Positions 18,302 to 25,945 of a stretch of 27,391 nt of DNA are shown piece after piece. A program made the position numbers and the translations under genes. The notes under the pieces are model-generated. The model was not told the DNA's origin. It saw only the letters and a program-made list of their open reading frames with translations, and searched no databases. Position 1 is the first letter of the stretch. Every line of letters starts with the position of its first letter. Source of the stretch: JACVCS01 sp038328575 (GTDB taxonomy: Bacteria; Planctomycetota; Phycisphaerae; Phycisphaerales; UBA1924); assembly GCA_038328575.1 (NCBI GenBank), contig JBBQMD010000037.1, forward strand, positions 1 to 27,391. Direction: 5' to 3'.

Positions 18302-19246
18302 TCACGGCACCCGAAGATTCTCAAACACAAAGTGATAGTTCTCGTTCTTGAATGACCGCGGCGTCGCCCCCGGGTACACCTCAAGATAATCCACGTGCCC
18401 GTCCAGGAACGCCATCACCGACTTGTTGATGTCGCCATAGCCGTTCTTCAAACGAAACCCCGGATTCGTGCAGTTCGCCACCACGTCGGCGTACTGGTCG
18501 TTCAGCCAGACCATCTTTGAGCTGACATATCCGTCGCTCACGCGGAGCCGCTGCGCACCGAAGTTGAAAGCGCCAAAGAACGGGCCGCCAAGCGTCGGGC
18601 GCGTCCACTGCGCGTAGATCGGGTCGAACCATTTCACCTGATAGTGGTAGCTCGTGCCCACGTCCTCGTAGCTGCTGACGCCCACCGTCGGCGTCGGGTT
18701 CGCCGGGTTCCACGCCCGCTGATACGTCACCCGATCCGACGGATCGTTGAGCACTTCGCAGACCTCCGCCGTGCGTCGCGGGTCGTTCGCGGCCATCCGC
18801 TGCGGACGCGCCGGCGCATCAAACGTGTTGTTCACCAGGTACTGGTTCAACGGGCGATCGGCCGCCTCAATGTCAAACGAGCGCCCCGCCCAACTGGCGT
18901 CGTTGTTCTTGCCGCCAAAGCCCCAGGTCGCCAAACCCTCAAGGCCCTGGGCCGGGTTCAGCGGGTTCGGCGGGAACCACGTGCGCGTCCACGACATCAC
19001 CGCCGGCGCGTACCCCTTGGAGTCCAGACGATACTGGCCGAAGGCAATGTTCGCCTGGCGCTCGTTGCTCATGCTCTTGACCATCTTCGCCAGCGTCCGC
19101 GCCTTTGACAGCGCGGGCAGCAGGATCGAGATCAAGAGCGCGATGATCGCGATGACCACCAGCAACTCGATCAACGTAAACCCACGCAGGCCCGCACGCG
19201 CGCTCGATGGTCCGACATTCCTACACGACAACGACTTTGAAAACAT
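18302..19246 (-). CDS. Pseudopilin-like secreted protein (prepilin N-terminal motif), B
   Basis: A 314-residue protein from the ATG at 19246; GGAGA lies a few bases upstream, and a longer frame to 19549 is rejected. The leader ends AGLRG (Gly22), followed by FTLIELLVVIAIIALL, a standard prepilin peptidase site. The globular domain contains TWGFGGKNNDASW, a central WFDPIYAQWTRP stretch and, near the end, VMAFLDGHVDYLEVYP. The last resembles the short DGHV block seen near the C-terminus of planctomycete DUF1559-type proteins. It probably heads an operon with pseudopilin A and the small membrane protein. The 100 bases between the two pseudopilin genes hold the Shine-Dalgarno sequence of the second and no terminator. 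Confidence 0.9.
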   Translation of the reverse strand: MFSKSLSCRNVGPSSARAGLRGFTLIELLVVIAIIALLISILLPALSKARTLAKMVKSMSNERQANIAFGQYRLDSKGYAPAVMSWTRTWFPPNPLNPAQGLEGLATWGFGGKNNDASWAGRSFDIEAADRPLNQYLVNNTFDAPARPQRMAANDPRRTAEVCEVLNDPSDRVTYQRAWNPANPTPTVGVSSYEDVGTSYHYQVKWFDPIYAQWTRPTLGGPFFGAFNFGAQRLRVSDGYVSSKMVWLNDQYADVVANCTNPGFRLKNGYGDINKSVMAFLDGHVDYLEVYPGATPRSFKNENYHFVFENLRVP

Positions 19247-19658
19247 GGGAAATCTCCAAGGTGCCCGCCACGGACAATCCAGCCCGGGACGAAACGACCC
19301 GCGATCTTCAGCCCGAGCAGAACGCCCGGCTTCACCCCATCCTGTCACCCTGATCCCCCAGCCATCCCGGCTCGCCCCACCAAACAACCGTACCTCAACA
19401 AACCCCACCTTGACAGTCTGCCCGAACTCACCCCGCCTGTCAAGAGGAAAACCCTGCGAATCGCCGCCGGGGCCATCGCATTCATGCACCAAACCATTCG
19501 CACCGGCGCGCCCACCGGTTTCGCTCCGCAGAACCTCCCAGCGTCCCACGCCCGCCGACTTCGCCCCGAAGGCCCCGGCCAGTCCAAGCGGGAGTAGGGG
19601 GTTAGTGAAGGGTGGTAGGGGGGGGCTAGGGGTGGGCTAGGGTTAAGCAGCGGGGGTC
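19247..19658. other. Intergenic region between the pseudopilin and PCD genes
   Basis: About 410 bases with no convincing gene. The right end is G-rich (19618-19642, listed separately). Near the middle, CTTGACAG (19409-19416) and CTGTCAAG (19437-19444) form an inverted repeat that places a TTGACA hexamer on each strand. The pseudopilin operon promoter probably lies here; no -10 box stands out. Confidence 0.5.
19618..19642 (+). other. G-quadruplex-type motif downstream of the PCD gene
   Basis: Four G runs (8, 4, 3 and 3) separated by loops of CTA, T and CTA form a compact quadruplex-type pattern on the plus strand, 16 bases past the PCD stop codon. Confidence 0.6.
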
Positions 19659-20009
19659 TTACGCCATCCCGTCGAGCACCTTCGCCAAATCCACGTCCTT
19701 CTGCGTGATGCCCCCGGCGTCGTGCGTCGAGAGCGTCATCGTCACTTTGTCGTACCGGATCAGGATGTCCGGGTGATGTTGCAGCCGCTCCGCCTCCGCC
19801 GCGGCTTTGTCCACAAACCTCATCGCCTTCAAAAAGTCTGCGAAGATAAAGGTCCGCTGGATTGCCTCGCCCACGTGCCCCCACTCCGGACACGCCAAGA
19901 GCGCCTCAGTCACCTGGTCATCGTTCAGCCGCAGGTGCGCCAGCTTCGGCTGCGTCGCGGCCTTCTGCGCAGGTGTCTGAACGGGTCGCGGATCTTTGGA
20001 CTTCGCCAT
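19659..20009 (-). CDS. 4a-hydroxytetrahydrobiopterin dehydratase (pterin-4a-carbinolamine dehydratase)
   Basis: A 116-residue protein with the PCD/DCoH core: FADFLKAMRFVDKAAAEAE, then LQHHPDILIRYDKVTMTLSTHD and AGGITQKDVDLAK. His78, His79 and His96 match the catalytic histidines of the family. The enzyme dehydrates 4a-hydroxytetrahydropterin, recycling the cofactor of aromatic amino acid hydroxylases; in bacteria without such hydroxylases it is linked to molybdopterin or folate-type pterin metabolism. The N-terminal ~20 residues are a short basic/polar extension. GGAG lies six bases before the ATG at 20009, and a TATAAT box lies 29 bases upstream of it. No hydroxylase gene is in the window. 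Confidence 0.95.
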   Translation of the reverse strand: MAKSKDPRPVQTPAQKAATQPKLAHLRLNDDQVTEALLACPEWGHVGEAIQRTFIFADFLKAMRFVDKAAAEAERLQHHPDILIRYDKVTMTLSTHDAGGITQKDVDLAKVLDGMA

Positions 20010-20037
20010 AGCGGGCTCCATGCTCGAACACATCCAC

Positions 20038-20066
20038 ATTATACAGCCTGTGATGTTCGGTGTACG
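20038..20066 (-). promoter_or_regulatory. Candidate promoter of the PCD gene
   Basis: A perfect TATAAT (20038-20043, minus strand) lies 17 bases from a weak -35 hexamer, CGTACA (20061-20066). Transcription would start about 20 bases before the PCD ATG. Confidence 0.55.
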
Positions 20067-20171
20067 GGTGGGCAAACGGCTGTGGATACGCCGCGCCCGC
20101 CACTCCGCCGCACGAACCTCTCCAATCATCCAGCGCGACGAGTCTTGCAGTCAGAGGGGGTACGCTCGCCC

Positions 20172-21254
20172 GTGCTCAACACGCCGCCATCTGCCGCGCT
20201 CGCCCAGACCCCAGAGATCACCCGCCTCGCCCCCTCACCCACCGGCGCGCTGCATCTGGGCAACGCACGCACCTTCCTGGTGAACTGGGCCCTGGCCCGT
20301 CGTAACAACTGGTCCATCATCCTGCGCATCGAAGACCTTGACTCCCCGCGCGTCAAGCCCGAAGCAATCCACGGCATCCAGCAAACGCTCTCCTGGCTCG
20401 GCATCGACTGGGACCAAGGCCCGATTATCCAATCGACCGACCTTGAGCCATACGTTCGCGCCATGAAAACGCTCGCCAGCCGCGGCTTGGCGTACCCGTG
20501 TGAGCTCACACGCTCCGAGATCGAAGCCGCCGCCAGCGCCCCGCAGAGCAACAAAGCGCTCATCACACCTGCGCTGCCGACTCACTCCGGCACGTCCCAA
20601 GCTGACCCGCCCCCCACGCCCGCGCCCACGCTCGCTCCCGCGCCCGCCAGCGAGTCCGTCTTCCCCGCCTCGCTCCGCCCGCTCATCGCCGGCACGCCGC
20701 AGCCATTCGTTAATGCCGGGACCAACTGGCGCTTCCTCACCCCCGCCTCGCGCATCGTCCAGTTCACTGACGACTTCGCTGGCCCGCAAGCCCGCACCCC
20801 CGGCGCATCCATCGGTGATTTCGTCCTCTGGACCAAGCGTGCCCAGCCGGCGTATCAGCTCGCGGTCGTCGTCGATGACGCGCGCCAGGGCATCACGCGA
20901 GTCATCCGAGGAGACGACCTGCTTGACTCCGCCGCGCGCCAGCTCCTGCTCTACGAAGCGCTCGGCGTGCCCCGCCCGCCACGGATGATGCACCTGCCGC
21001 TGATCGTCGGGCCAGACGGCCGGCGCCTCGCCAAGCGCCACGCCGATACCCGCGTCGACGCCTATCGCGCCCGCAAAGTTCCGCCCGAGCGCGTCCTCGG
21101 CCTCATCGCACACTGGTGCGGGCACGAAACTCGCAATCCCCTCAGCGCCCAGGAGTTTGCATATTCTCTTGACATCGCGGCCTTCGCACAACGCCGCCCG
21201 GGTCCTATCACGTTCACGCCGGAGGATGACGCATGGTTGCTGCATGGCGGTTGA
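20172..21254 (+). CDS. gluQ: Glutamyl-Q tRNA(Asp) synthetase-like protein with an altered zinc region
   Basis: About 360 residues from the GTG at 20172; AGAGGGGG lies 11 bases upstream. The class I glutamyl-tRNA synthetase catalytic core is clear: LAPSPTGALHLGNARTFLVN (HIGH-type motif at 28-31), RIEDLDSPR, DFVLWTKRAQPAYQLAVVVDD, VIRGDDLL and GRRLAKRH (KMSKS-type). The protein stops after the core, without an anticodon-binding domain, as in GluQ synthetases, which glutamylate queuosine on tRNA-Asp. The usual CxC...Y...C zinc site is reduced to one Cys (YPCELTR) and followed by a Pro/Ala-rich insertion of about 60 residues. It is translationally coupled to the DUF192 gene. A divergent truncated GluRS is the alternative reading. 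Confidence 0.85.
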   Translation: MLNTPPSAALAQTPEITRLAPSPTGALHLGNARTFLVNWALARRNNWSIILRIEDLDSPRVKPEAIHGIQQTLSWLGIDWDQGPIIQSTDLEPYVRAMKTLASRGLAYPCELTRSEIEAAASAPQSNKALITPALPTHSGTSQADPPPTPAPTLAPAPASESVFPASLRPLIAGTPQPFVNAGTNWRFLTPASRIVQFTDDFAGPQARTPGASIGDFVLWTKRAQPAYQLAVVVDDARQGITRVIRGDDLLDSAARQLLLYEALGVPRPPRMMHLPLIVGPDGRRLAKRHADTRVDAYRARKVPPERVLGLIAHWCGHETRNPLSAQEFAYSLDIAAFAQRRPGPITFTPEDDAWLLHGG

Positions 21255-21796
21255 TGTCCGATCGATTCGCAACCCTCGCGCTCCTCTCGGTCCTCAGCGG
21301 CCTGATCGCGCTCGGCCCCGCCTCTTGCGATGACCGCAGCAGCGCCACCATCGCCACCGTCCCAATCGCTGGCAAACGATTTCACCTCGAGCTCGCCCTC
21401 GACAATCCCTCTCGCTTTCGCGGCCTCTCCGAACGCACCTACATCGAGCCCGACGGCGGCATGATCTTCGTCTTCCCACGAGAGCAGGTCGCGGTCCACG
21501 CCTTCGTCATGCGCGATTGCCCCATCGCCATCGACATCATCTATCTCGACCCCGCCGGGCGCGTCGTCGCCATGCACGCCATGGCCGCCGAGCCGCCCCG
21601 TGACCCCGCCCGGGGCGAGGGCGCGCCCGCCGACGCCAACAACCCGCAGTACAACGCCCGCCTCAAAGGCTACAGCAGCCGTTTCCCGGCCCAGTTTGTC
21701 ATCGAGCTCGCCGGCGGATCACTCAGCAAGATGAAACTCAACGAGGGCGACCTCATCCAGTTTGATCGCGATGCCCTAATCAAACGCGCCCGCTGA
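21233..21796 (+). CDS. Secreted DUF192 protein
   Basis: A 187-residue protein. The ATG at 21233 is preceded by GGAGG at a spacing of seven bases; a second ATG at 21254 overlaps the gluQ stop (TGATG) and is a possible alternative. The N-terminal hydrophobic segment ends in PASC, with Cys32 a weak lipoprotein site. The DUF192 core is visible: RFRGLSERTYIEPDGGMIFVF, then VHAFVMRDCPIAIDIIYLD with a conserved Asp pair, and the C-terminal LNEGDLIQFD. DUF192 proteins are small periplasmic or secreted beta-barrel-like proteins of unknown biochemical role. The overlap with gluQ implies one transcript; a functional link to tRNA modification is not evident. Confidence 0.9.
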   Translation: MVAAWRLMSDRFATLALLSVLSGLIALGPASCDDRSSATIATVPIAGKRFHLELALDNPSRFRGLSERTYIEPDGGMIFVFPREQVAVHAFVMRDCPIAIDIIYLDPAGRVVAMHAMAAEPPRDPARGEGAPADANNPQYNARLKGYSSRFPAQFVIELAGGSLSKMKLNEGDLIQFDRDALIKRAR

Positions 21797-22139
21797 TCGC
21801 GCACGCCCGAGAACGCGCATCGACCAGTTGCGCATCGCCGGCGCATGGCCTTCCCCGACTCTTCGCACGTCTGCCGCTTCGCACCGCAAGGCGTGCAAGC
21901 CGCTGGCGCTTGTCGCATCACGCACCGGCGCGATTGTCGCTCGCGTCGATCGTGTCACGCTTCAGCCTCCGCCGCGCTCAACCGATAGTCCTTCAAGCGG
22001 AACAACGCGCGGGCACCGCCTCTAGGTGTGGCTTGGGACGTGGGGTCGGTGCGGTCGGTGCGGTCGGTGGGGGGGCGTGGGGGGTCGTGGGGGGCGTGCG
22101 GCGCGCGGGGGTCTTGTGGGGCGGATCGACGACAACGCG
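21797..22139. other. Intergenic region, G-rich at its right end
   Basis: About 340 bases between the DUF192 gene and the phosphatase gene. The left two thirds show no gene, hairpin or promoter that I trust. The right part has GGTCGGTGC-type direct repeats (about 22043-22069) and long G runs, listed separately. Confidence 0.5.
22069..22121 (+). other. G-quadruplex-type motif upstream of the phosphatase gene
   Basis: G runs of 7, 6, 6, 5 and 4 (22069-22075, 22079-22084, 22089-22094, 22107-22111, 22118-22121) lie on the coding strand just before the likely start at 22140. In the mRNA leader they could impede or tune ribosome entry. Confidence 0.55.
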
Positions 22140-23420
22140 ATGATGGACGGTCCTCTCAAAGTTCTGGTCTTGGTCGCCGGCGTTCCGCTGGAGGTCGCCC
22201 GCGCTCGCGCCGGCTCGATCAGCGCGTTCTGCCCCGCGCGTGAGCAACTCGTCACCACGCTTAATTCGCTGACGCAGCTCTGGCCGCCCGCCGCGCTCAA
22301 CCAGGCGTTGAACGGCGCTGACTGCGTGCTGCTCTTCAGCCGGGGCGAGCACGTTCGCGCTGCGCGCCAGCGCGTGAGCGAGTTCTGCGCCGAGGCCGGC
22401 GTCCCGCTTCTAGTCATCACCGACGCCCCGGCCCCCATCCTCCCCAGCGCCGCGTCGAGCGTCGTCGAGCTGGGCGTGACCGCCGACGACCGTCAGATCG
22501 CCTCGGTCCTTTTGGGCTTGCTCGCGACCAGCCGGACCATGCGTGATCTCTCGCTCCGCTGCCGCGCCCTCGAACGCGCGACGCAGTCGGTCGCAACGAT
22601 GCTCGAGCGCAGCCACGAAGAAATGGAGTCCGCCGCACTCTTGCAGCGCGAGCTGCTCAACCGCCAGTTGCCCGCCATCGACGGGCTCTCCATCGCCTCC
22701 ATCACTCGCGCCAGCTCCAGCCTCAATGGCGACATGTTCGATGTCGTGCAGCTCGGCCCCGATCACCTGGGCCTCCTGGTCGCCGACGCCGCAGGCCACG
22801 GCATCTCCGCCGCCATCACGCTCATGCTCCTGAGCAAGCTCCTGCCCATGACCGATTCGCACGCGCCGGGCGCCCGCGTGCTCTCGCCCGGCGAAGCCCT
22901 CTCACGCTTCAATGACGCTTTCATCGACCGTCGCGGCGACACGCACCTCTTGGTCACCGCCGCCTACTGCGTCCTCAACACGCGCTCCTGGGAACTCGAA
23001 TCCGCCGTCGCCGGCCACCCCGCCCCCATCGTCTACACCGGCGTCGGTCGCGTCGAGCTCGACGCTGGCGGCCCGCCCCTGGGCGCGATCTCCGACGTCA
23101 CCTTCCCGTCCCTCAAAATCTGCCTCGAGCCCGGGGACACGCTGGCCATCTACTCCGACGGCTTTGAACGCGCCTTCGAGAGCGACTGCCCAGAGCCCGA
23201 CGTCGCCACCCTCGCAGCGCACGAAAGACACCTCTGGCACTTCTCCAAAATGGCCCTCAAAGCTCGCGACCACGAGCGCGGCCTGGTCGGAGCCGTCGAT
23301 GAGCTCATCGGCACGCTCGATCGCCAGAGCGGCTCGCTGCACCAACCCGACGATGTCACACTGCTCGCGATCCGGCGCGAAGCGAATCAGCAAGCAAACA
23401 ACTTACGCCTCGCAGCGTGA
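22140..23420 (+). CDS. PP2C-type (SpoIIE/RsbU-like) serine phosphatase
   Basis: About 426 residues from the ATG at 22140; GTG at 22116, with a G-rich upstream region, is an alternative. Residues 1-130 have an alternating hydrophobic pattern (KVLVLVAG, DCVLLFS, VPLLVITDAPAP) like a degenerate response-regulator receiver fold; no phosphoacceptor Asp could be confidently placed. A helical linker (about 135-175) leads to the SpoIIE domain: NGDMFDVVQLG, LVADAAGHGISAAI (Asp216, His220), AGHPAPIVY, IYSDGFERAF and PDDVTLLAI. Such proteins dephosphorylate anti-sigma factor antagonists or similar targets in response to signals. The usual GGD metal motif reads NGD. No partner STAS or anti-sigma gene is nearby. 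Confidence 0.92.
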   Translation: MMDGPLKVLVLVAGVPLEVARARAGSISAFCPAREQLVTTLNSLTQLWPPAALNQALNGADCVLLFSRGEHVRAARQRVSEFCAEAGVPLLVITDAPAPILPSAASSVVELGVTADDRQIASVLLGLLATSRTMRDLSLRCRALERATQSVATMLERSHEEMESAALLQRELLNRQLPAIDGLSIASITRASSSLNGDMFDVVQLGPDHLGLLVADAAGHGISAAITLMLLSKLLPMTDSHAPGARVLSPGEALSRFNDAFIDRRGDTHLLVTAAYCVLNTRSWELESAVAGHPAPIVYTGVGRVELDAGGPPLGAISDVTFPSLKICLEPGDTLAIYSDGFERAFESDCPEPDVATLAAHERHLWHFSKMALKARDHERGLVGAVDELIGTLDRQSGSLHQPDDVTLLAIRREANQQANNLRLAA

Positions 23421-23500
23421 ACGAACCGCGCTCGACACGACGCACCAAAAATTACGCATCGATGACGAAGCATTGATCGGCCTCGCATCGGTCTTCCCCG

Positions 23501-23580
23501 GTTGCCGATTGCCGATTCCCGATTGCCGACGCAGCGATTGCCGACCCAGCGATTGCCGATTACCGGTTGCCGATTGCCGT
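23501..23580. repeat. GATTGCCGA tandem repeats between convergent genes
   Basis: About eight imperfect copies of GATTGCCGA, some separated by CGCAGC or CCCAGC, fill the gap between the phosphatase gene and the convergent gene at 23589. It is the reverse complement of the word family at 7864-7920. Confidence 0.85.
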
Positions 23581-23588
23581 TCTTCGGT

Positions 23589-24848
23589 TCACTTCAACGC
23601 CTTCCGCAACTCATCCGCCACTCGCGCTTCGAGTCCATTCTCCTCGGCTCGCTTCAACAGCCGCAGTGCGGGGGCCTTGAGGTCGCGGCCTTGAAGCGTG
23701 ACGATCGCCGCGAGCCATGACGAGCTGGTGCCCTGCTTCTGCGCGAAGGCGACGGCGCCCTCGGAGACGCGAGCGAGCGGCCCGCGCGGGTCATCTGCGT
23801 TGTCAAACTCCACTGACACGGGCCGATACGCCAGCGTCGGGTCGAGCTGATACGCCATGACGATGAGCGCAACGCCCTCTGCGTTCTGGCGCTGACCCAT
23901 CAGCGCTAGCGAGAGCAGCCGTATCGCCACAACGTCGCGCGGGAAGGCACGCAGGTGCTCGCGCAGCGCGTTAGCCGACGTATCAAACTCGCCATCTCGA
24001 ATCGACAGCACAGCACGATCAAACGCCGCGAGCACGATCGGCTGGCCCGTCGGGCCGGTCGGCGCCGGGACAATCTGCGCTGGCGCTCCGGGCACCGAAG
24101 CCGCGGGAGCCGGCGTCGGGGTGGGTAGCAGCTTCGCATCTTCGATGACGTACGCGCCGACGTAATTGCCGTAGACCGGGTAGTTGTTGTTGTAATAGCG
24201 GTTGTTCCACGCGGAGTACCCGCCGAGCGAGTACCCAAAGCAGCCCCGCCTGAAGCCCTCGCCGATGTACCCATCGGCCCAGTGGCGCCGATAAAACGTC
24301 GAGCCGCTGTTCAAGCTGACGCCCAGCCGGAAGTTGTCAGTCGCGAAGTCGCCCCGGATGGAGACGCCTGATCGATTGTCATACGGCAGCGCGACGACCG
24401 ACTCGCCATCGCCCAGCGTGCGCCCCAGGCGCGGGCCGATGTAATCGCCCTGGACCGGCCCTCGCTGCGGCTGACGATTGGGGTTCCGGCGAATCACCTC
24501 GTCGCCGTTGTAGTACCGCATCGGCGGACGGTTGTAACCCGGCCCCACCAGCGCGGGCGCCGTCGGCGTGATGTAGAGGTTTGGCCCCGAGATGATCTGC
24601 GGCGCCACGTTCTGACGCGGCAAGCCGCCCGGACGCGCGTTCGGCGAAACCACCGGAGATTGAGACGGCGTGACGACCGGAGCCGCAGGCGCAGCCGCCG
24701 GTGCGCTCGGCGCGCGAGCCGGCGTGTTGCTCGGCGTCGCCGCTGGCGAGCTGGGGTTCTGTGCCAGCGCCGCGCCCGAGCCCGCGATCACAAACACCGC
24801 GAGCGCCGCGATCAACCCACCGCCATCAACCATTGCAAGCTTCTTCAT
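23589..24848 (-). CDS. Secreted protein with TPR-like C-terminal region
   Basis: A 419-residue protein. A signal peptide (MKK, hydrophobic core, cleavage after GAALA near residue 29) is followed by an Ala/Pro-rich linker (about 30-65). The middle part is Gly/Asn/Tyr/Arg-rich (YIGPRLGRTLGDGESVV, GYSAWNNRYYNNNYPVYGNY). After a second Ala/Pro spacer, the last ~150 residues form helical repeats like TPRs (AFDRAVLSIRDGEFDTSANA, LREHLRAFPRDVVAIRLLSL, ALMGQRQNAEGVALIVMAYQ). It is likely periplasmic and a protein-binding scaffold; this role is inferred. GGGGAGG precedes the ATG at 24848. No partner gene is evident. Confidence 0.88.
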   Translation of the reverse strand: MKKLAMVDGGGLIAALAVFVIAGSGAALAQNPSSPAATPSNTPARAPSAPAAAPAAPVVTPSQSPVVSPNARPGGLPRQNVAPQIISGPNLYITPTAPALVGPGYNRPPMRYYNGDEVIRRNPNRQPQRGPVQGDYIGPRLGRTLGDGESVVALPYDNRSGVSIRGDFATDNFRLGVSLNSGSTFYRRHWADGYIGEGFRRGCFGYSLGGYSAWNNRYYNNNYPVYGNYVGAYVIEDAKLLPTPTPAPAASVPGAPAQIVPAPTGPTGQPIVLAAFDRAVLSIRDGEFDTSANALREHLRAFPRDVVAIRLLSLALMGQRQNAEGVALIVMAYQLDPTLAYRPVSVEFDNADDPRGPLARVSEGAVAFAQKQGTSSSWLAAIVTLQGRDLKAPALRLLKRAEENGLEARVADELRKALK

Positions 24849-25133
24849 GCAGACCTCCCCGCCGGCCTCCCCGGCGATTTCTTACCAGCCACCTTCCCTG
24901 CTTCGCTTCTCCCCGCCCCACCATCAAGATGCGCCGCGCCGCAGAACTTCGTTGCGCCGTCATGAAAGTCTACCTCAGATTCACCAGATTCGATACGGGT
25001 TTCGTCCGGAGGATCTCGGGAACGCTGCAAGACTCGGCGGAACGTGGGCACTCTTCCAGATGTTCGGTCAGCGGACACACCCGAGAGGTCAGGGGCGATC
25101 ATCGCGAGAAAAGCTCGGCATCCGCCAACGGAA

Positions 25134-25163
25134 CGCGGCCCGCGGAATGCTCCGCGGGCCGCG
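25134..25163. terminator. 13-bp GC-rich hairpin, possible terminator
   Basis: CGCGGCCCGCGGA (25134-25146) pairs perfectly with TCCGCGGGCCGCG (25151-25163) around ATGC. It lies about 190 bases downstream of the coiled-coil gene on the minus strand. Neither side has a clean T tract, so terminator function is uncertain. Confidence 0.4.
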
Positions 25164-25234
25164 TGGATAGCAGCGAAATCCGTTTGTTGAGGCTCTCTTC
25201 TCTGAACCCGTGCCTTTGGTCTCGACTACCCCCT

Positions 25235-25266
25235 GTTCAGGTTTATTTCTGAAACTTTATACTTAT
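25235..25266 (+). promoter_or_regulatory. Candidate promoter in an AT-rich pocket without a downstream gene
   Basis: TTCAGG and TATACT lie about 16 bases apart on the plus strand (about 25236-25263) in an otherwise GC-rich area. No plus-strand gene follows before 27032, so it could drive a small or antisense RNA opposite the coiled-coil gene. On the minus strand the same pocket offers TATAAG. Confidence 0.3.
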
Positions 25267-25354
25267 AGAAGACTTGGCTCCGCGGTAAGGCTCTCGATCA
25301 AACTGAGGCTGCCGAGAACTACCGGACTGGGGGGTGGGCGAGGCGGGGAGGGGA

Positions 25355-25645
25355 TTACTCGTTCTCGTCGCTCGCGTCCTGGCCGAGGTTGGACCGCTTC
25401 TCCAGGAGCTTGCGGAGGTAGGCGTTCTCGCGCCGGGTGGCTTCAAGGTCAAACATCACGTACTTGACAGAAAGGCGGAGATAATCGAGGGATTCCTGGA
25501 GGTCCGTGACAGTCTTCTGCATGCGCTCGTGCCGGTCCTTGGTCTCGCTGGCGAGCTGAGAGAGGCGGTCGCGATCGCCCTCGGGCAGGGTGCTGATCTG
25601 ATCGAGAAGATCGCCCAAACGCTTCTGGAAGTCCTGGTCGTTCAT
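25355..25645 (-). CDS. Small coiled-coil protein of unknown function
   Basis: A 96-residue acidic protein starting MNDQDFQKRLGDLLDQIS. It is almost wholly helical, with heptad-like spacing in LASETKDRHERMQKTVTDLQ, ESLDYLRLSVKYVMFDLEAT and RRENAYLRKLLEKRSN; the last resembles a leucine-zipper end. It probably oligomerises in the cytoplasm. The start at 25645 is favoured because AAGGA lies eight bases upstream; the longer frame to 25765 is low-complexity. The DUF3553-like gene lies 300 bases upstream on the same strand. I do not recognise the family. Confidence 0.8.
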   Translation of the reverse strand: MNDQDFQKRLGDLLDQISTLPEGDRDRLSQLASETKDRHERMQKTVTDLQESLDYLRLSVKYVMFDLEATRRENAYLRKLLEKRSNLGQDASDENE

Positions 25646-25945
25646 GGGAATCGTCCTTTCTGGTGCCGCCCCGTGCATGGGTTTGTGTTCCGTGCAGGAA
25701 GGCGGCGATGTTGGGGGTCGTCTCGGGCTCGCGTTCGCGTCGCGGTTGACGGGAACGATGAACAAGAAACAACCCTCGCGCCGGGAGCCGCGCGGCTGGC
25801 GTGCCAGGCACGTGGGTCCGGTAAAAGGATCGATCCGTCGATGAAAATGAGGTTTCGTCCTCAGGCGGAGCGTATCGAGTTCACAGGATGAAGGTGGGTC
25901 TGCGCGGCGTGTGGCCCGGGGGCGACACGAGGGAGACCGGGTGCG
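25646..25945. other. Intergenic region without recognised features
   Basis: The 300 bases between two minus-strand genes hold the ribosome binding site of the coiled-coil gene at the left end. No hairpin terminator, promoter or additional gene is convincing. Confidence 0.5.

Larger units (their letters stand above)
24849..25354. other. Intergenic region with a strong hairpin and an AT-rich pocket
   Basis: About 500 bases without a gene I can support. It holds a 13-bp perfect hairpin (25134-25163) and an AT-rich pocket around 25236-25275, described separately. The left part (24849-25100) shows no structure beyond the Shine-Dalgarno of the gene at 24848. Confidence 0.55.

Noticed and set aside
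21670..21958. Minus-strand reading frames after the DUF192 gene
   Set aside because: They have no ribosome binding sites, and their Arg/Ala-rich translations look like GC-rich noise.
24988..25098. Minus-strand frame with HLEECP, like a zinc-finger anti-sigma remnant
   Set aside because: Only about 36 codons are open, there is no start site, and the second Cys spacing does not fit; probably chance.
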